Shown here: in pieces, positions 48,443 to 57,594 of the stretch
Position numbering within the stretch: the first letter of the stretch is position 1
Layout of the letters: each line of letters starts with the position of its first letter
NCBI RefSeq assembly: GCF_003601925.1
Contig: NZ_QZWH01000016.1
Span: 27,552 to 91,551 of the forward strand
Direction of reading: 5' to 3'
From: Buttiauxella izardii
Lineage (GTDB): Bacteria; Pseudomonadota; Gammaproteobacteria; Enterobacterales; Enterobacteriaceae
DNA: 64,000 nt
The notes under the pieces: generated by a model
What the model saw: the letters and a program-made list of their open reading frames with translations, nothing else
Told to the model about the DNA's origin: nothing
The model's database searches: none
Program-made: the position numbers and the translations under genes

Positions 48443-49621
48443 TTAACGGGCGCTTGCGGCTACCGTTTTGCTGTTGTCATGAAGGATTTTAGCCACCAGT
48501 TTGTCCGCTTCTGCCAGCGGGTTTTGATACACATCCGTGGTGAAACGCGGGGCGCTAACAGTTTGTTGTGGCAGAAGATGGCCGCCTTCGTCACGAATAT
48601 CGACACGGACATTCATCGACAGGCCCACGCGTAATGGGTGCTTCTGCATATCATGCGGATCCAGTGTGATGCGAACCGGCAAACGCTGAACAATCTTGAT
48701 CCAGTTACCGCTGGCATTCTGGGCAGGCAGCAACGAGAACGCGCTTCCCGTGCCAATCCCCAGGCTTTCAATCGTGCCGTGGTATTCCACATCATCACCG
48801 TAAAGGTCGGCATTGAGCGTCACTTTTTGCCCCAGGCGCATGGTGTTCATCTGGCTTTCTTTGAAGTTGGCATCAACCCACACTTCGTTAAGCGGCACGA
48901 TAGCCAAAAGCGTGGTGCCAGAAGTGACGCGCATTCCTAACTGCACGGCGCGTTTAGCCACAAACCCGCTTACCGGCGCAACGATAGTGCTACGTGAGTT
49001 TTCAAGGTAACGCTGGCGAAGAGTGGCGACCGCACTTTTGATTTCTGGATGGCTATCAATAACGGTGTCATCCACCATCGCGGTGTTGGTGCGTAACGCC
49101 TCTTGCGCGGCGGCCAAATCACTCTGTGCGCTGGTGACTGCGTCGCGGTAATGCGACAGATCTTCAGCGGCGATAGCACCGGTCGAGAAGATTTTCTGGC
49201 GGCGGGCATAATCGTTTTGTGCCGTTTGCAGGGCGACTTTTTTCGCCGCGACTTGCGCACGGTAATTATCCGCAGTGCTGTACAGCCCACGAACCTGGCG
49301 AACGGTATTTGCCAGATTCGCTTCCGCTTGCTGAAGGGCAATTTCGGTATCGCTCGGATCAAGCAGGACCAACGGTTGGCCTTTTTGAACGTAATCACCT
49401 TCATCAACGCTCACTTGCGTCACCGTGCCTGCAATCTGCGGCGTTAAAGTGACCTGGTTGCCATTCACGTAGGCATCGTCAGTTGACTCGTAATAACGTG
49501 CATATAACAAATACCAGGCCAGACAACCCGCGGCTGCCAGCACAAGAATCAGGATAAAAATAATAAAATTACGTTTGCGCTTACTGGAACGCTGAACGTG
49601 GACTTCTGAAGTGGTTTCCAT
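48443..49621 (-). CDS. HlyD-family membrane fusion protein (EmrA type)
   Basis: This 392-residue protein has a short cytoplasmic start, one transmembrane segment (about residues 18-38) and a periplasmic adaptor. It has the lipoyl half-motif GNQVTLTPQIAGTVTQV near residue 55, a long coiled-coil region (about 95-200) and a second lipoyl half-motif with IVAPVSGFVAKRAVQLGM. It bridges the inner-membrane pump to TolC. It follows the marR-type gene by 20 bases, so all three genes form one operon. Confidence 0.9.
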   Translation of the reverse strand: METTSEVHVQRSSKRKRNFIIFILILVLAAAGCLAWYLLYARYYESTDDAYVNGNQVTLTPQIAGTVTQVSVDEGDYVQKGQPLVLLDPSDTEIALQQAEANLANTVRQVRGLYSTADNYRAQVAAKKVALQTAQNDYARRQKIFSTGAIAAEDLSHYRDAVTSAQSDLAAAQEALRTNTAMVDDTVIDSHPEIKSAVATLRQRYLENSRSTIVAPVSGFVAKRAVQLGMRVTSGTTLLAIVPLNEVWVDANFKESQMNTMRLGQKVTLNADLYGDDVEYHGTIESLGIGTGSAFSLLPAQNASGNWIKIVQRLPVRITLDPHDMQKHPLRVGLSMNVRVDIRDEGGHLLPQQTVSAPRFTTDVYQNPLAEADKLVAKILHDNSKTVAASAR

Positions 49622-49641
49622 CTTTTGGCCTTTATTCGCTG

Positions 49642-50097
49642 TTATCGATGTGGCGCAGTGATGTCGTCGGGCAACATTTTGGTAATCAACGCTACCAGTT
49701 GTGCCGATTCATCCTGCGTCAGGCGTGCGGTGAGATCGCCGATGATCGAGGCGAGCGCTTCATTTTGAAAATGGTCGCAAATTATCTGGCCTTTATCGGT
49801 CAGAGCCAGAATTACCTGGCGCTTATCTTGCGGATTAGGGTGGCGAACAATCAGTTCACGTTTGACCATGCGCTCAACCATGCGGCTCATTGCGCCCGCA
49901 TCCATCACCAGGTTTTTGCTGATCACAACCGGGCTGGTCACCCCATTATAGATGTGAATCAGCACCTTAAATTGCGCCGCAGTAATCTCCATGCCGGAGA
50001 AATACTGGCTAATGAGTTGGTCTTTAAATTGGTTTGCGAGGTGAATCAGTAAACCGAGGTGGAATTTGCTGTCGATTAAGCCTGGATTATCGCTCAT
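49642..50097 (-). CDS. MarR-family repressor of the efflux operon
   Basis: This 151-residue protein has the MarR winged-helix pattern: ITAAQFKVLIHIYNG, NLVMDAGAMSRMVERMVKRELIVR, and the wing DKRQVILALTDKGQ. It leads the efflux operon and probably represses it. A 42-bp palindrome right upstream overlaps its promoter and is the expected binding site. It is the equivalent of MprA/EmrR for the emrAB-like genes. The ligand is unknown. Confidence 0.88.
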   Translation of the reverse strand: MSDNPGLIDSKFHLGLLIHLANQFKDQLISQYFSGMEITAAQFKVLIHIYNGVTSPVVISKNLVMDAGAMSRMVERMVKRELIVRHPNPQDKRQVILALTDKGQIICDHFQNEALASIIGDLTARLTQDESAQLVALITKMLPDDITAPHR

Positions 50098-50104
50098 AAA
50101 TTAA

Positions 50105-50157
50105 TTGCCTGGTCAGTAATTACAATTGAAATTACTGACCAGGCAACTATTTGTCAA
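50105..50157 (-). promoter_or_regulatory. Promoter and palindromic operator of the marR-efflux operon
   Basis: A perfect 17-bp inverted repeat spans 50105-50146 (arms TTGCCTGGTCAGTAATT and AATTACTGACCAGGCAA, 8-base spacer). On the minus strand a TTGACA -35 at 50152-50157 and a TAATTT -10 at 50129-50134 are 17 bases apart, so the palindrome covers the -10 and spacer. It ends only 7 bases before the start codon, and the only Shine-Dalgarno-like AGG lies in the downstream arm. Confidence 0.85.
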
Positions 50158-50292
50158 GTTTGTGTCAAGAAAAGCGCACATTTTGTCAGCGCGATTGGGT
50201 TCTCTAACTATAAGCCAAACTCTGATAAACGCCTGGCCGCATAACTGTTATTGTTTCGCCTGACTCGCTAAAAACAATCAAAATGGAACGAT

Positions 50293-51396
50293 ATGAGTAT
50301 GTTAAACAGGCAATATGGTTTTTTCGCATTAAGCCTTGGCGCGGTTTTCGTGTTGGCGGGCTGTACCACTCAAACTGCACCTTCTGTTTCAGAAACCACC
50401 AAACCGGTTGATGTCGAAACCGTGGTAAAGCAGAAAATCCCTGCCAGTGTAAAAGAGAGGAATAGTTGGGCTAAGGACTTGGCGACCACGTTTAAGAGCC
50501 AGAATATTGCCCCAAGCGAAGAGAATATCTGCTCGGTGCTAGCGGTGGCGCAGCAGGAATCCAATCTTGTTGCCGATCCGGCGGTTCCTAATCTGAGTAA
50601 AATTGCCTGGAAGGAAATCGACCGCCGTGCTGAAAAAATGCATATCCCGGTGTTTCTGGTTCACACCGCGTTACTCATCAAATCCCCGAATGGCAAAAGC
50701 TACAGTGACCGTCTGGACAGCGTCAAAACCGAAGGGCAACTGAGCGCAATTTTTGATGATTTCATTGATATGGTGCCGATGGGGCAAAAACTGTTTGGCA
50801 ACCTTAACCCCGTTCATACGGGTGGCCCGATGCAAGTCAGCATCGCTTTTGCCGAGCAGCATACCAGCGGCTATCCGTGGAAGATGGAAGGGACGGTGCG
50901 CCAGGAAGTGTTCAGCCGTCGCGGCGGTTTGTGGTTCGGCACTTACCATTTGCTGAACTATCCGGCGAATTACACCCAGCCGCTGTATCGCTTTGCAGAT
51001 TTCAATGCGGGATGGTACGCCAGCCGCAATGCGGCATTCCAGAGTGCTGTCAGCAAGGCAACCGGCGTAAAACTGGCACTGGACGGCGACTTAATTTTGT
51101 ATAACACCGACAAACCGGGCAGCACCGAATTGGCCGTCAGGAAACTGGCCGGAAAACTCGATATGAGTGAAAGCCAGATTCACCGGGCTTTGCAAAAAGG
51201 TGACAGCATCGACTTTGAGAAAACGGATTTATATCAGCAGGTTTATGCGATTGCGCAGAAGAAGTCAGGCAAGAAATTGCCGCGTGAAATGCTGCCGGGC
51301 ATCACGCTTGAAAGCCCAAAAATCACCCGTAATTTGACGACGGCATGGTTTGCGAAGCGAGTGGATGAACGACGAGCGGCGTGTATGAAGCTTTAA
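50293..51396 (+). CDS. yaiW: Surface-associated lipoprotein YaiW (DUF1615)
   Basis: This 367-residue lipoprotein has the lipobox LAGC in a signal sequence of about 23 residues. The next residue after Cys is Thr, so it should go to the outer membrane. It contains EENICSVLAVAQQESNL, GPMQVSIAFAEQH and FNAGWYASRNAAFQ. YaiW works with SbmA in peptide uptake in E. coli. Here it is 3.4 kb from sbmA and has lost cotranscription with it. The catalytic role of the domain is unproven. Confidence 0.93.
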   Translation: MSMLNRQYGFFALSLGAVFVLAGCTTQTAPSVSETTKPVDVETVVKQKIPASVKERNSWAKDLATTFKSQNIAPSEENICSVLAVAQQESNLVADPAVPNLSKIAWKEIDRRAEKMHIPVFLVHTALLIKSPNGKSYSDRLDSVKTEGQLSAIFDDFIDMVPMGQKLFGNLNPVHTGGPMQVSIAFAEQHTSGYPWKMEGTVRQEVFSRRGGLWFGTYHLLNYPANYTQPLYRFADFNAGWYASRNAAFQSAVSKATGVKLALDGDLILYNTDKPGSTELAVRKLAGKLDMSESQIHRALQKGDSIDFEKTDLYQQVYAIAQKKSGKKLPREMLPGITLESPKITRNLTTAWFAKRVDERRAACMKL

Positions 51397-51405
51397 GATG
51401 TATTG

Positions 51406-51431
51406 ACGCAGGGCGCAATGCCCTGCGTTTA
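51406..51431. terminator. Terminator between yaiW and yaiY
   Basis: A 9-bp stem (ACGCAGGGC / GCCCTGCGT) with a GCAAT loop, followed by TTTAT on the plus strand, stands 10 bases after the yaiW stop between convergent genes. Confidence 0.75.
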
Positions 51432-51438
51432 TCTGGTA

Positions 51439-51762
51439 TCAAAAATGAAAACGATGTTGGAATTTCAGCGCCAGGCTAATCAATCCCAATAGTGCGCAAC
51501 CGGCGAGAAATGGCACCAGACCAAAGACCGTGCTCACCGCAAATCCCATTTCAATACGTGGCCGTGTCGCATCATTACCCTGAGCGAGGTGTTCAAGCAC
51601 GCCCGGGGCGTGAACCATCAAACTCAGAATCTGCGAACCGACCCAAAAGCAGAACAAAATGAAAACCGCATAAGCCAGATTGCTGCGGGTAGATCCTTCT
51701 GCTTTCGTTGTGGAAACGGGGTTTACAGGAACAACCTGTTTCGACAAACTCATATCAGCCAT
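51439..51762 (-). CDS. yaiY: Inner-membrane protein YaiY (DUF2755)
   Basis: This 107-residue protein has two hydrophobic segments (about residues 28-48 and 76-98) around a conserved LMVHAPGVLEHL loop. It matches E. coli YaiY in size, pattern and location. Function is unknown. I chose the ATG at 51762 with GAGG upstream; a longer reading of 18 more codons is unlikely. Confidence 0.87.
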   Translation of the reverse strand: MADMSLSKQVVPVNPVSTTKAEGSTRSNLAYAVFILFCFWVGSQILSLMVHAPGVLEHLAQGNDATRPRIEMGFAVSTVFGLVPFLAGCALLGLISLALKFQHRFHF

Positions 51763-52000
51763 CACGACCTCCCCTATAACATTAAGCTGATTTTGGCAGG
51801 TCAGATTGCTTGTCAATATCAGATTGTTGGTAATTTCGGGGGCGGAATGCTCCTGGTTTGTGAATATATGTCTGAGATCACATATTCGTAACTTATGTGA
51901 AATTCCCGTAACAATATCCTGTTAAGCCTGCATTTACGTGCGGTTTCTCGCCGTTGCCTGTGCCACAATAAGCCCTCTTTTTGTCCTGACGGGTTGCCTG

Positions 52001-52249
52001 ATGTCTGCTAAAACATTGTCCTCAAAAATGCGCCGTGACTGGCATTACTACGCTGTGGCGATTGGTCTTATCTTTATTTTGAATGGCGTAATTGGTTTAT
52101 TGGGGTTCAAAACTGAAGGCTGGCAGAATTATGCGGTCGGGCTTGTGACTTGGGTGATTTGTTTCTGGCTGGCGGGGTTTATCATTCGCCGTCGCCCGGA
52201 ACCAGAAGAACCGACGACGGCGAAAGACCAGGATTTAGGCAGTAATTGA
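52001..52249 (+). CDS. yaiZ: Inner-membrane protein YaiZ (DUF2754)
   Basis: This 82-residue protein has two hydrophobic helices and the pattern [19 protein letters not shown], then [14 protein letters not shown] and a FIIRRR closing charge. It matches E. coli YaiZ, with a longer charged C-terminus (70 residues in E. coli). The start at 52001 is preferred, but the ribosome-binding site is weak. Its end overlaps the convergent ddlA end by 15 bases. Function is unknown. Confidence 0.82.
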   Translation: MSAKTLSSKMRRDWHYYAVAIGLIFILNGVIGLLGFKTEGWQNYAVGLVTWVICFWLAGFIIRRRPEPEEPTTAKDQDLGSN

Positions 52250-53335
52250 GCTTTTCAACGCGCAATCTTGCTCATTTCGCTCAAGAGCCAATTCAATCAA
52301 ACGAGTAATCAGCGTTTGATAATCTAAGCCGCTTGCCTGCCAGAGTTTTGGATACATGCTGATGTTGGTAAAACCTGGCAGCGTATTGATCTCATTGATA
52401 ATAACTTCGTTGTCATCAGTGAGGAATACGTCAACGCGCGCCATTCCGCTGCATTCCAGCGTCTGATAAGCATGAACTGCAATCTCACGAATTTTATCGT
52501 TGATATCTGCCGGAATTGCCGCTGGCACCACAACCTGCGCGCCTTTATCGTCAATGTATTTGGTGTCGTACGAATAAAAATCGCTACTCACCACGACTTC
52601 GCCGCAGGTGCTCGCTTGCGGTTCGTCATTGCCCAAAACCGCGCATTCAATTTCACGGCCTTTAATACCGGTTTCAACCACCACTTTATGGTCGAACTCG
52701 AAGGCTAATGCGACCGCCGTTTCAAATTGTTCAGCATTGTTCACTTTGCTGACGCCGACGGATGAACCCTGGTTGGCTGGTTTGATAAACAGCGGCAGAC
52801 CCAGTTTTGCTTCAATTTCTGCGAAGCTTAGTTTGTTTCGATTGGCGCGGGTTAGCGTGATAAATGGCGCGATATTTAGGCCTGCATCGCGCAGCAGACG
52901 TTTGGTCACGTCTTTATCCATGCTGACGGCGGAACCCAGCACGCCGGAGCCAACAAACGGCAGATTCGCCATGCGCAGCATGCCTTGCAGCGATCCATCT
53001 TCACCTAACGTGCCGTGAACAATCGGGAAGATAACGTCTACCGGCGCTAAAAACTCGGCGGATGAGGATTCAATCAGCTGGTTTTCAGCCTGGCCTGGCA
53101 CGACGGCAACATTGGTTCCGGAACGATTCAAGGCAATCAATGCTGGGTTTTCTGCATTTAACAGATAGTTGGACGCATCATTGACGTGCCACTGGCCTTT
53201 TTTATCGATGCCCAGCAACACCACATCAAACTTTGATTTATCAATGGCGTCGACAATATTTTTCGCCGACTGTAGCGATACTTCATGTTCAGCAGACTTG
53301 CCCCCAAACACGATCCCAACCCGCAGTTTTGCCAT
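52235..53335 (-). CDS. ddlA: D-alanine-D-alanine ligase A
   Basis: This 366-residue enzyme joins two D-alanines for peptidoglycan precursor synthesis. It has an ATP-grasp fold. Landmarks are [48 protein letters not shown] and [20 protein letters not shown]. The ATG at 53335 gives MAKLRVG, close to the E. coli start. The gene position (yaiZ-ddlA) is as in E. coli, where the next gene is iraP. Two extra genes stand between them here. Confidence 0.95.
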   Translation of the reverse strand: MAKLRVGIVFGGKSAEHEVSLQSAKNIVDAIDKSKFDVVLLGIDKKGQWHVNDASNYLLNAENPALIALNRSGTNVAVVPGQAENQLIESSSAEFLAPVDVIFPIVHGTLGEDGSLQGMLRMANLPFVGSGVLGSAVSMDKDVTKRLLRDAGLNIAPFITLTRANRNKLSFAEIEAKLGLPLFIKPANQGSSVGVSKVNNAEQFETAVALAFEFDHKVVVETGIKGREIECAVLGNDEPQASTCGEVVVSSDFYSYDTKYIDDKGAQVVVPAAIPADINDKIREIAVHAYQTLECSGMARVDVFLTDDNEVIINEINTLPGFTNISMYPKLWQASGLDYQTLITRLIELALERNEQDCALKSSITA

Positions 53336-53468
53336 GCCCAAACCCATCCTTAAACAGTACAAAGGCGGACAACATACCACGCTCATTACGAGGATTCATG
53401 TGCTTCCTGCCGCTTAAAACGCCTCAACTTCTATAATGATTATTCCGTAAACAATATCAGGTGATGGG

Positions 53469-54167
53469 ATGGCGAAAGGCGTGACGATTATCATTGGAAT
53501 GGTCATTGTGGCCGCATCGGGGTTTTGGCTCTATGAGCGGTTGCCCGCGCAATATAACCCGTTTGCCCCGCTTTCCGTAGACGACCCGCCGACGCTGGTC
53601 ACGCGCTATAAACTTCGGGCGTTGGCTAATCATCCGCAAGCCTGCCTTGCACTGTTAGAACAGGCAAAATCCCGTGGGCAACTGAATTTCCGCAGCGTGC
53701 CTGACACCACGGGTAATTGCCCGCTGACCAATGCCGTACGCGTGCAGAACTTTGGCAGCGTGTCGCTTAGCAGCAGTTTTCTGGCCAGTTGCCCGCTGGC
53801 CTTGAGCAGCACGATGTTTGTACACCAACGCGCAGTGCCTTTGGCGCAAAGGGAATTTGGTAGTCGGCTTAATCGCATCAATCATTTAGGCAGTTTTGCC
53901 TGCCGTAATATCTACAATCGAGAAGGTGCGCGTTTGAGTGAACATGCCACGGCGGATGCGCTGGATATCAGCGGATTCGGTTTTGCCAACAAGCAACAAG
54001 TCAGCGTCCTGAAAGGCTGGCGAGCAGAGGGGAAAGGGCGGGAATATCTTCACGCTGTTTTTGAAAACGGCTGCCCATTTTTTGGCAACTCCCTTGGGCC
54101 AGAATACAACGCGGCACATGCGGATCACTTTCATCTTGGGATGCGGGGTTATGGGCTTTGTCGATAA
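53469..54167 (+). CDS. Extensin-like (M15-related) exported protein
   Basis: This 232-residue protein has a single N-terminal hydrophobic segment (about residues 5-23) that anchors or exports it. The C-terminal extensin-like domain carries LSEHATADALDIS and AAHADHFHLGMRG, which provide the His, Asp and His pattern also found in zinc M15 peptidases (LAS-fold). Five cysteines in the exported part suggest disulphides. A peptidoglycan substrate is possible but unproven. It is an insertion compared with K-12 between ddlA and iraP. Confidence 0.85.
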   Translation: MAKGVTIIIGMVIVAASGFWLYERLPAQYNPFAPLSVDDPPTLVTRYKLRALANHPQACLALLEQAKSRGQLNFRSVPDTTGNCPLTNAVRVQNFGSVSLSSSFLASCPLALSSTMFVHQRAVPLAQREFGSRLNRINHLGSFACRNIYNREGARLSEHATADALDISGFGFANKQQVSVLKGWRAEGKGREYLHAVFENGCPFFGNSLGPEYNAAHADHFHLGMRGYGLCR

Positions 54168-54239
54168 AACCCATTTGTATGATAAACTTCACAGTATTCT
54201 GCCTGGCTTTTTTTACTCCTTTAATTAAGCGTGCTGCGT

Positions 54240-55460
54240 ATGGAATCCTGGAAGGTCAATATTATCTCGGTGTGGTTCGGTTGTTTTTTTACCGGATTGG
54301 CCATTAGCCAAATTCTTCCTTTTTTACCGCTCTACGTTGAACAGCTCGGCGTGACTTCTCACGAAGCGCTATCCATGTGGTCAGGTTTAACCTTCAGCGT
54401 GACGTTCCTGGTTTCGGCTATTGTGTCGCCAATGTGGGGCAGTCTTGCCGATCGCAAAGGCCGTAAGCTTATGTTGTTACGCGCATCATTGGGCATGGCG
54501 GTGGCGATTTTATTGCAGGCATTTGCGACCAACGTCTGGCAATTGTTTATTCTCCGTGCCGTGATGGGGCTGACTTCTGGCTATATTCCCAACGCCATGG
54601 CGTTAGTCGCTTCTCAAGTTCCGCGTGAGCGCAGCGGCTGGGCTTTGAGCACGCTTTCTACGGCACAAATCAGCGGTGTGATTGTTGGCCCACTTTTGGG
54701 TGGATATATGGCCGACACCCTTGGCTTGCGGATGGTTTTTTACGTGACTGCCGCATTGTTGATGGTCAGCTTTGTAGTGACGTTATTTCTGATCAAAGAA
54801 GGAGGGCGTCCTAATATCTGTAAGGCCGACCGTTTGTCTGGCAAAGCGGTGTTCGCTTCCTTACCGTATCCCAAATTAATGATCAGCCTGTTTGTCACCA
54901 CCCTGGTCATTCAACTTTGTAATGGCTCAATTAGTCCAATACTCGCGCTGTTTATCAAACACCTTTCTCCAGAAAGTAACAATATTGCGTTTATCAGCGG
55001 TTTCATTGCCGCCGTTCCGGGGATCTCTGCGCTTATTTCAGCCCCTCGACTTGGCAAGTTGGGCGACCGAATTGGAACTGCGCGCGTATTAATGGCGACA
55101 CTCATTTTTGCCGTAATATTATTTTTTGCAATGTCGTGGGTGACATCACCGATGCAGTTAGCGGTATTACGCTTTTTACTGGGTTTTGCCGATGGGGCGA
55201 TGTTACCCGCAGTGCAAACCTTGTTAGTGAAATATTCAAGCGATCAGGTCACTGGCCGGATATTTGGCTACAATCAATCGTTTATGTATCTGGGGAACGT
55301 TGTTGGCCCGTTAATTGGTGCCGGTGTTTCCGCGATGGCAGGCTTCCGTTGGGTATTTATTGCGACCGCGCTGGTAGTGTTGCTAAACATTTGGCAATTG
55401 GCCGTGATGTTGCATCGTAAAAAGCAACAAGATGCAAAGAGAAATGAGATCGCACCATGA
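54240..55460 (+). CDS. MFS multidrug efflux transporter, MdtG-like
   Basis: This 406-residue protein has 12 predicted hydrophobic segments and the MFS motif [16 protein letters not shown] near residue 75. It begins [19 protein letters not shown] and resembles E. coli MdtG (YceE) through [26 protein letters not shown] and [24 protein letters not shown] at 54231 is a possible start and the ribosome-binding site is weak either way. It is probably a paralogue of MdtG. Substrates are unknown. Confidence 0.85.
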   Translation: MESWKVNIISVWFGCFFTGLAISQILPFLPLYVEQLGVTSHEALSMWSGLTFSVTFLVSAIVSPMWGSLADRKGRKLMLLRASLGMAVAILLQAFATNVWQLFILRAVMGLTSGYIPNAMALVASQVPRERSGWALSTLSTAQISGVIVGPLLGGYMADTLGLRMVFYVTAALLMVSFVVTLFLIKEGGRPNICKADRLSGKAVFASLPYPKLMISLFVTTLVIQLCNGSISPILALFIKHLSPESNNIAFISGFIAAVPGISALISAPRLGKLGDRIGTARVLMATLIFAVILFFAMSWVTSPMQLAVLRFLLGFADGAMLPAVQTLLVKYSSDQVTGRIFGYNQSFMYLGNVVGPLIGAGVSAMAGFRWVFIATALVVLLNIWQLAVMLHRKKQQDAKRNEIAP

Positions 55461-55617
55461 TTATTGAGTTATTTTTAGCGGTTAAATAACGCGTTTTAAT
55501 ATTTGTTTGCTCTCTGCCACATATTCAGTGAGACAGTTAAAAATAGTTTCATTCCCCTCTAGGCAACATGAAATCAGAATGCTAACGTCTTGCTTCTTAT
55601 CCCATTGGGCAATAATT

Positions 55618-55881
55618 ATGAAGAACCTCATCTCTGAGTTGCTATCTAAACTCGCCGAAAAAGAAGAAGAGTCAAAAGAGTTTGTTGCACAGATAGAAGC
55701 CCTGGAAATAGTCGTTACCGCCATACTGTGCAGAATGGATAACAATGATCGACAAGCCATGGTTAACCATATTCAAAACGCGCTAAAAGAGGCTCGTCCT
55801 ACCGAAGCGGTAACGAGTCAGGATACCGAACTTCTTAAGCAATATTTAGATAAACTGTTAATGCGCCGCATAACTGAATAG
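55618..55881 (+). CDS. iraP: Anti-adaptor protein IraP
   Basis: This 87-residue protein begins MKNLISELLSKLAEKEEES and matches E. coli IraP (86 residues). IraP binds RssB and so protects RpoS from ClpXP breakdown during phosphate starvation. The whole protein is predicted helical with an N-terminal coiled coil. It lies before psiF; the phoA gene that stands between them in K-12 is absent. Confidence 0.92.
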   Translation: MKNLISELLSKLAEKEEESKEFVAQIEALEIVVTAILCRMDNNDRQAMVNHIQNALKEARPTEAVTSQDTELLKQYLDKLLMRRITE

Positions 55882-56010
55882 GCGAACCATCTTTCCTCAA
55901 ACTTTTTTTATTTAATCTGAACCTGTTTATTTTTCCTGATGAGTTTGAGGCATTCGCCTTTTCTAAAACCTCGACCAAAATTAAAGCACCACAATAAAAA
56001 GGATGGTGCT

Positions 56011-56343
56011 ATGAAAACAGTATTAATGACGGTGTTACTGGCGGGTGTTGTTGGAATAGGAATGGTTGGGTCGGCTTCAGCGGCAGACAAAGCCATGACG
56101 CCGCAACAGCAACGCATGACGACATGTAACCAGCAAGCCACATCGCAAACCCTGAAAGGGGATGAACGCAAAACCTACATGAGTAACTGCCTGAAGAACA
56201 GTCAGTCAGCCCCGGCAGAAAAGAGCCTGACGCCGCAGCAGCAGAAGATGAAAGAGTGTAATGCTGAAGCCGGAAAACAGACATTATCCGGCGATGCGCG
56301 AAAAACTTTCATGAGCAATTGCCTGAAAAAACAAGTCAAATAG
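56011..56343 (+). CDS. psiF: Phosphate-starvation-inducible protein PsiF
   Basis: This 110-residue exported protein has a signal peptide ending at SASAAD, followed by two PsiF repeats of about 32 residues: TPQQQRMTTCNQQA and TPQQQKMKECNAEA, each ending in YMSNCLK or FMSNCLK. Each repeat has two conserved cysteines. AAAGGAT precedes the ATG. In K-12 it is cotranscribed with phoA under PhoB; here there is no phoA and I saw no good Pho box. Function is unknown. Confidence 0.92.
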   Translation: MKTVLMTVLLAGVVGIGMVGSASAADKAMTPQQQRMTTCNQQATSQTLKGDERKTYMSNCLKNSQSAPAEKSLTPQQQKMKECNAEAGKQTLSGDARKTFMSNCLKKQVK

Positions 56344-56448
56344 CCTGAATGGGTGAGTCGGTTCGCTGACTCACCCGAAAAATCATACTTCCCTCCTGGC
56401 CTGAGTTTCTATAATTACGGCAAATGTTTCAGAATATTCCTAAATATC

Positions 56449-57561
56449 ATGAATGATGAATCCAGCTCTGGTAGATGGCTTCCTGGGGGAATTATGGATA
56501 GCTCAACATACCTTGACGAAGACCGGCATCGCTCTGGACGGCGATTTGCCCGGCGCCTGTACATCCCCAGAATCATCGGGTTAGCGACAGGTTTCTTCTG
56601 TGTTTCTTCGGTTTTGGTTTTGCAGCCTGTGTCTGGCTGGTGGTGGTTATTATTGGTGGCTTATGGCTTCATCTGGCCACATTTCGCCTGGCAAACAGCC
56701 GATCGTTCAAGTGATCCTGCGCGCGCTGAAATCCGAAATCTAATGATCGATTCATTGATGGGTGGCGTGTGGATTGCGGTAATGGGACTGAATGCGCTCC
56801 CGACAGCACTTGTTTTCACCATGTTGTGTATGAACAACGTCGGCTGCGGCGGAGTGAAACTGCTGGCAGGTGGCATTGGCGTGATATTGCTGAGCTGTAT
56901 GCTGACACTTGAGTTGGCGCAAATTCCTCTGAATCTGGAAACCATGCCGTCTCAGGTACTTATCTGCCTGCCGTTTTTGCTGCTTTATCCCTCTTACTTT
57001 GGCCTGGTCAGTTACCGAACCGCGCTCAAACTTTCCGAACATAAACGAAGATTGATGCATATGAGTACCCGGGATGGCATGACGGGTGTGTATAACCGTC
57101 GCCACTGGGAGCATTTGCTGCACGGTGAATATGACAATTGCCAGCGTTACCAACGCAGCGCCACACTGGTGCTGATTGATATTGACCACTTTAAATCGAT
57201 TAACGACTCATTTGGTCACGATGTGGGTGACGAGGCCATTCTGGCCCTTACCGAGCACTTGCAACTCACGCTGCGTATTACCGATGTTATCGGGCGTTTT
57301 GGTGGCGATGAGTTTGGCGTGATTATGTCAGGCACCTCGCAAGAGAGTGCGATTCAGGCGATTGCACGTGTGCGTGATTATCTGGAAGAGTTTCGATTGC
57401 CGCGAGCGCCGCATGTTCCGTTGCGCATCAGCGTCGGCGTGGCGGAGTTTGATAAGCAAATGGTGAATTATCGCGAATGGTTAAAAGCTGTGGATGTGGC
57501 GTTATATAAAGCGAAAAACCTCGGAAGAAGCCGTACTGAAGTGGCTGATATTGCAGCATAA
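56449..57561 (+). CDS. dgcC: Diguanylate cyclase DgcC (AdrA)
   Basis: This protein of 370 residues has an N-terminal MASE2 membrane domain (about residues 30-190) and a C-terminal GGDEF domain with FGGDEFGVIMSG. The GGDEF signature is intact, so it should make cyclic-di-GMP, which in E. coli and Salmonella activates cellulose synthesis under CsgD. The start at 56449 is chosen by alignment with E. coli (MNDE); the ribosome-binding site is poor, so an upstream start is possible. Confidence 0.92.
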   Translation: MNDESSSGRWLPGGIMDSSTYLDEDRHRSGRRFARRLYIPRIIGLATGFFCVSSVLVLQPVSGWWWLLLVAYGFIWPHFAWQTADRSSDPARAEIRNLMIDSLMGGVWIAVMGLNALPTALVFTMLCMNNVGCGGVKLLAGGIGVILLSCMLTLELAQIPLNLETMPSQVLICLPFLLLYPSYFGLVSYRTALKLSEHKRRLMHMSTRDGMTGVYNRRHWEHLLHGEYDNCQRYQRSATLVLIDIDHFKSINDSFGHDVGDEAILALTEHLQLTLRITDVIGRFGGDEFGVIMSGTSQESAIQAIARVRDYLEEFRLPRAPHVPLRISVGVAEFDKQMVNYREWLKAVDVALYKAKNLGRSRTEVADIAA

Positions 57562-57562
57562 A

Positions 57563-57587
57563 GCCCTCACCTGAAACAAGTGAGGGC
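57563..57587. terminator. Terminator-like stem between dgcC and proC
   Basis: An 8-bp perfect stem (GCCCTCAC / GTGAGGGC) with a 9-base loop stands between two convergent genes. It has only modest T-runs. Confidence 0.65.
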
Positions 57588-57594
57588 CGCAGAA

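Noticed and set aside
51938..52000. Upstream GTG start for yaiZ giving a lipoprotein-like leader (VLTGCL)
   Set aside because: E. coli YaiZ has no such leader, no ribosome-binding site precedes it, and the start at 52001 matches the family N-terminus; the lipobox look is probably chance.
55882..56010. Pho box before psiF
   Set aside because: No stretch close to CTGTCAT-N4-CTGTCAT was found in the gap.
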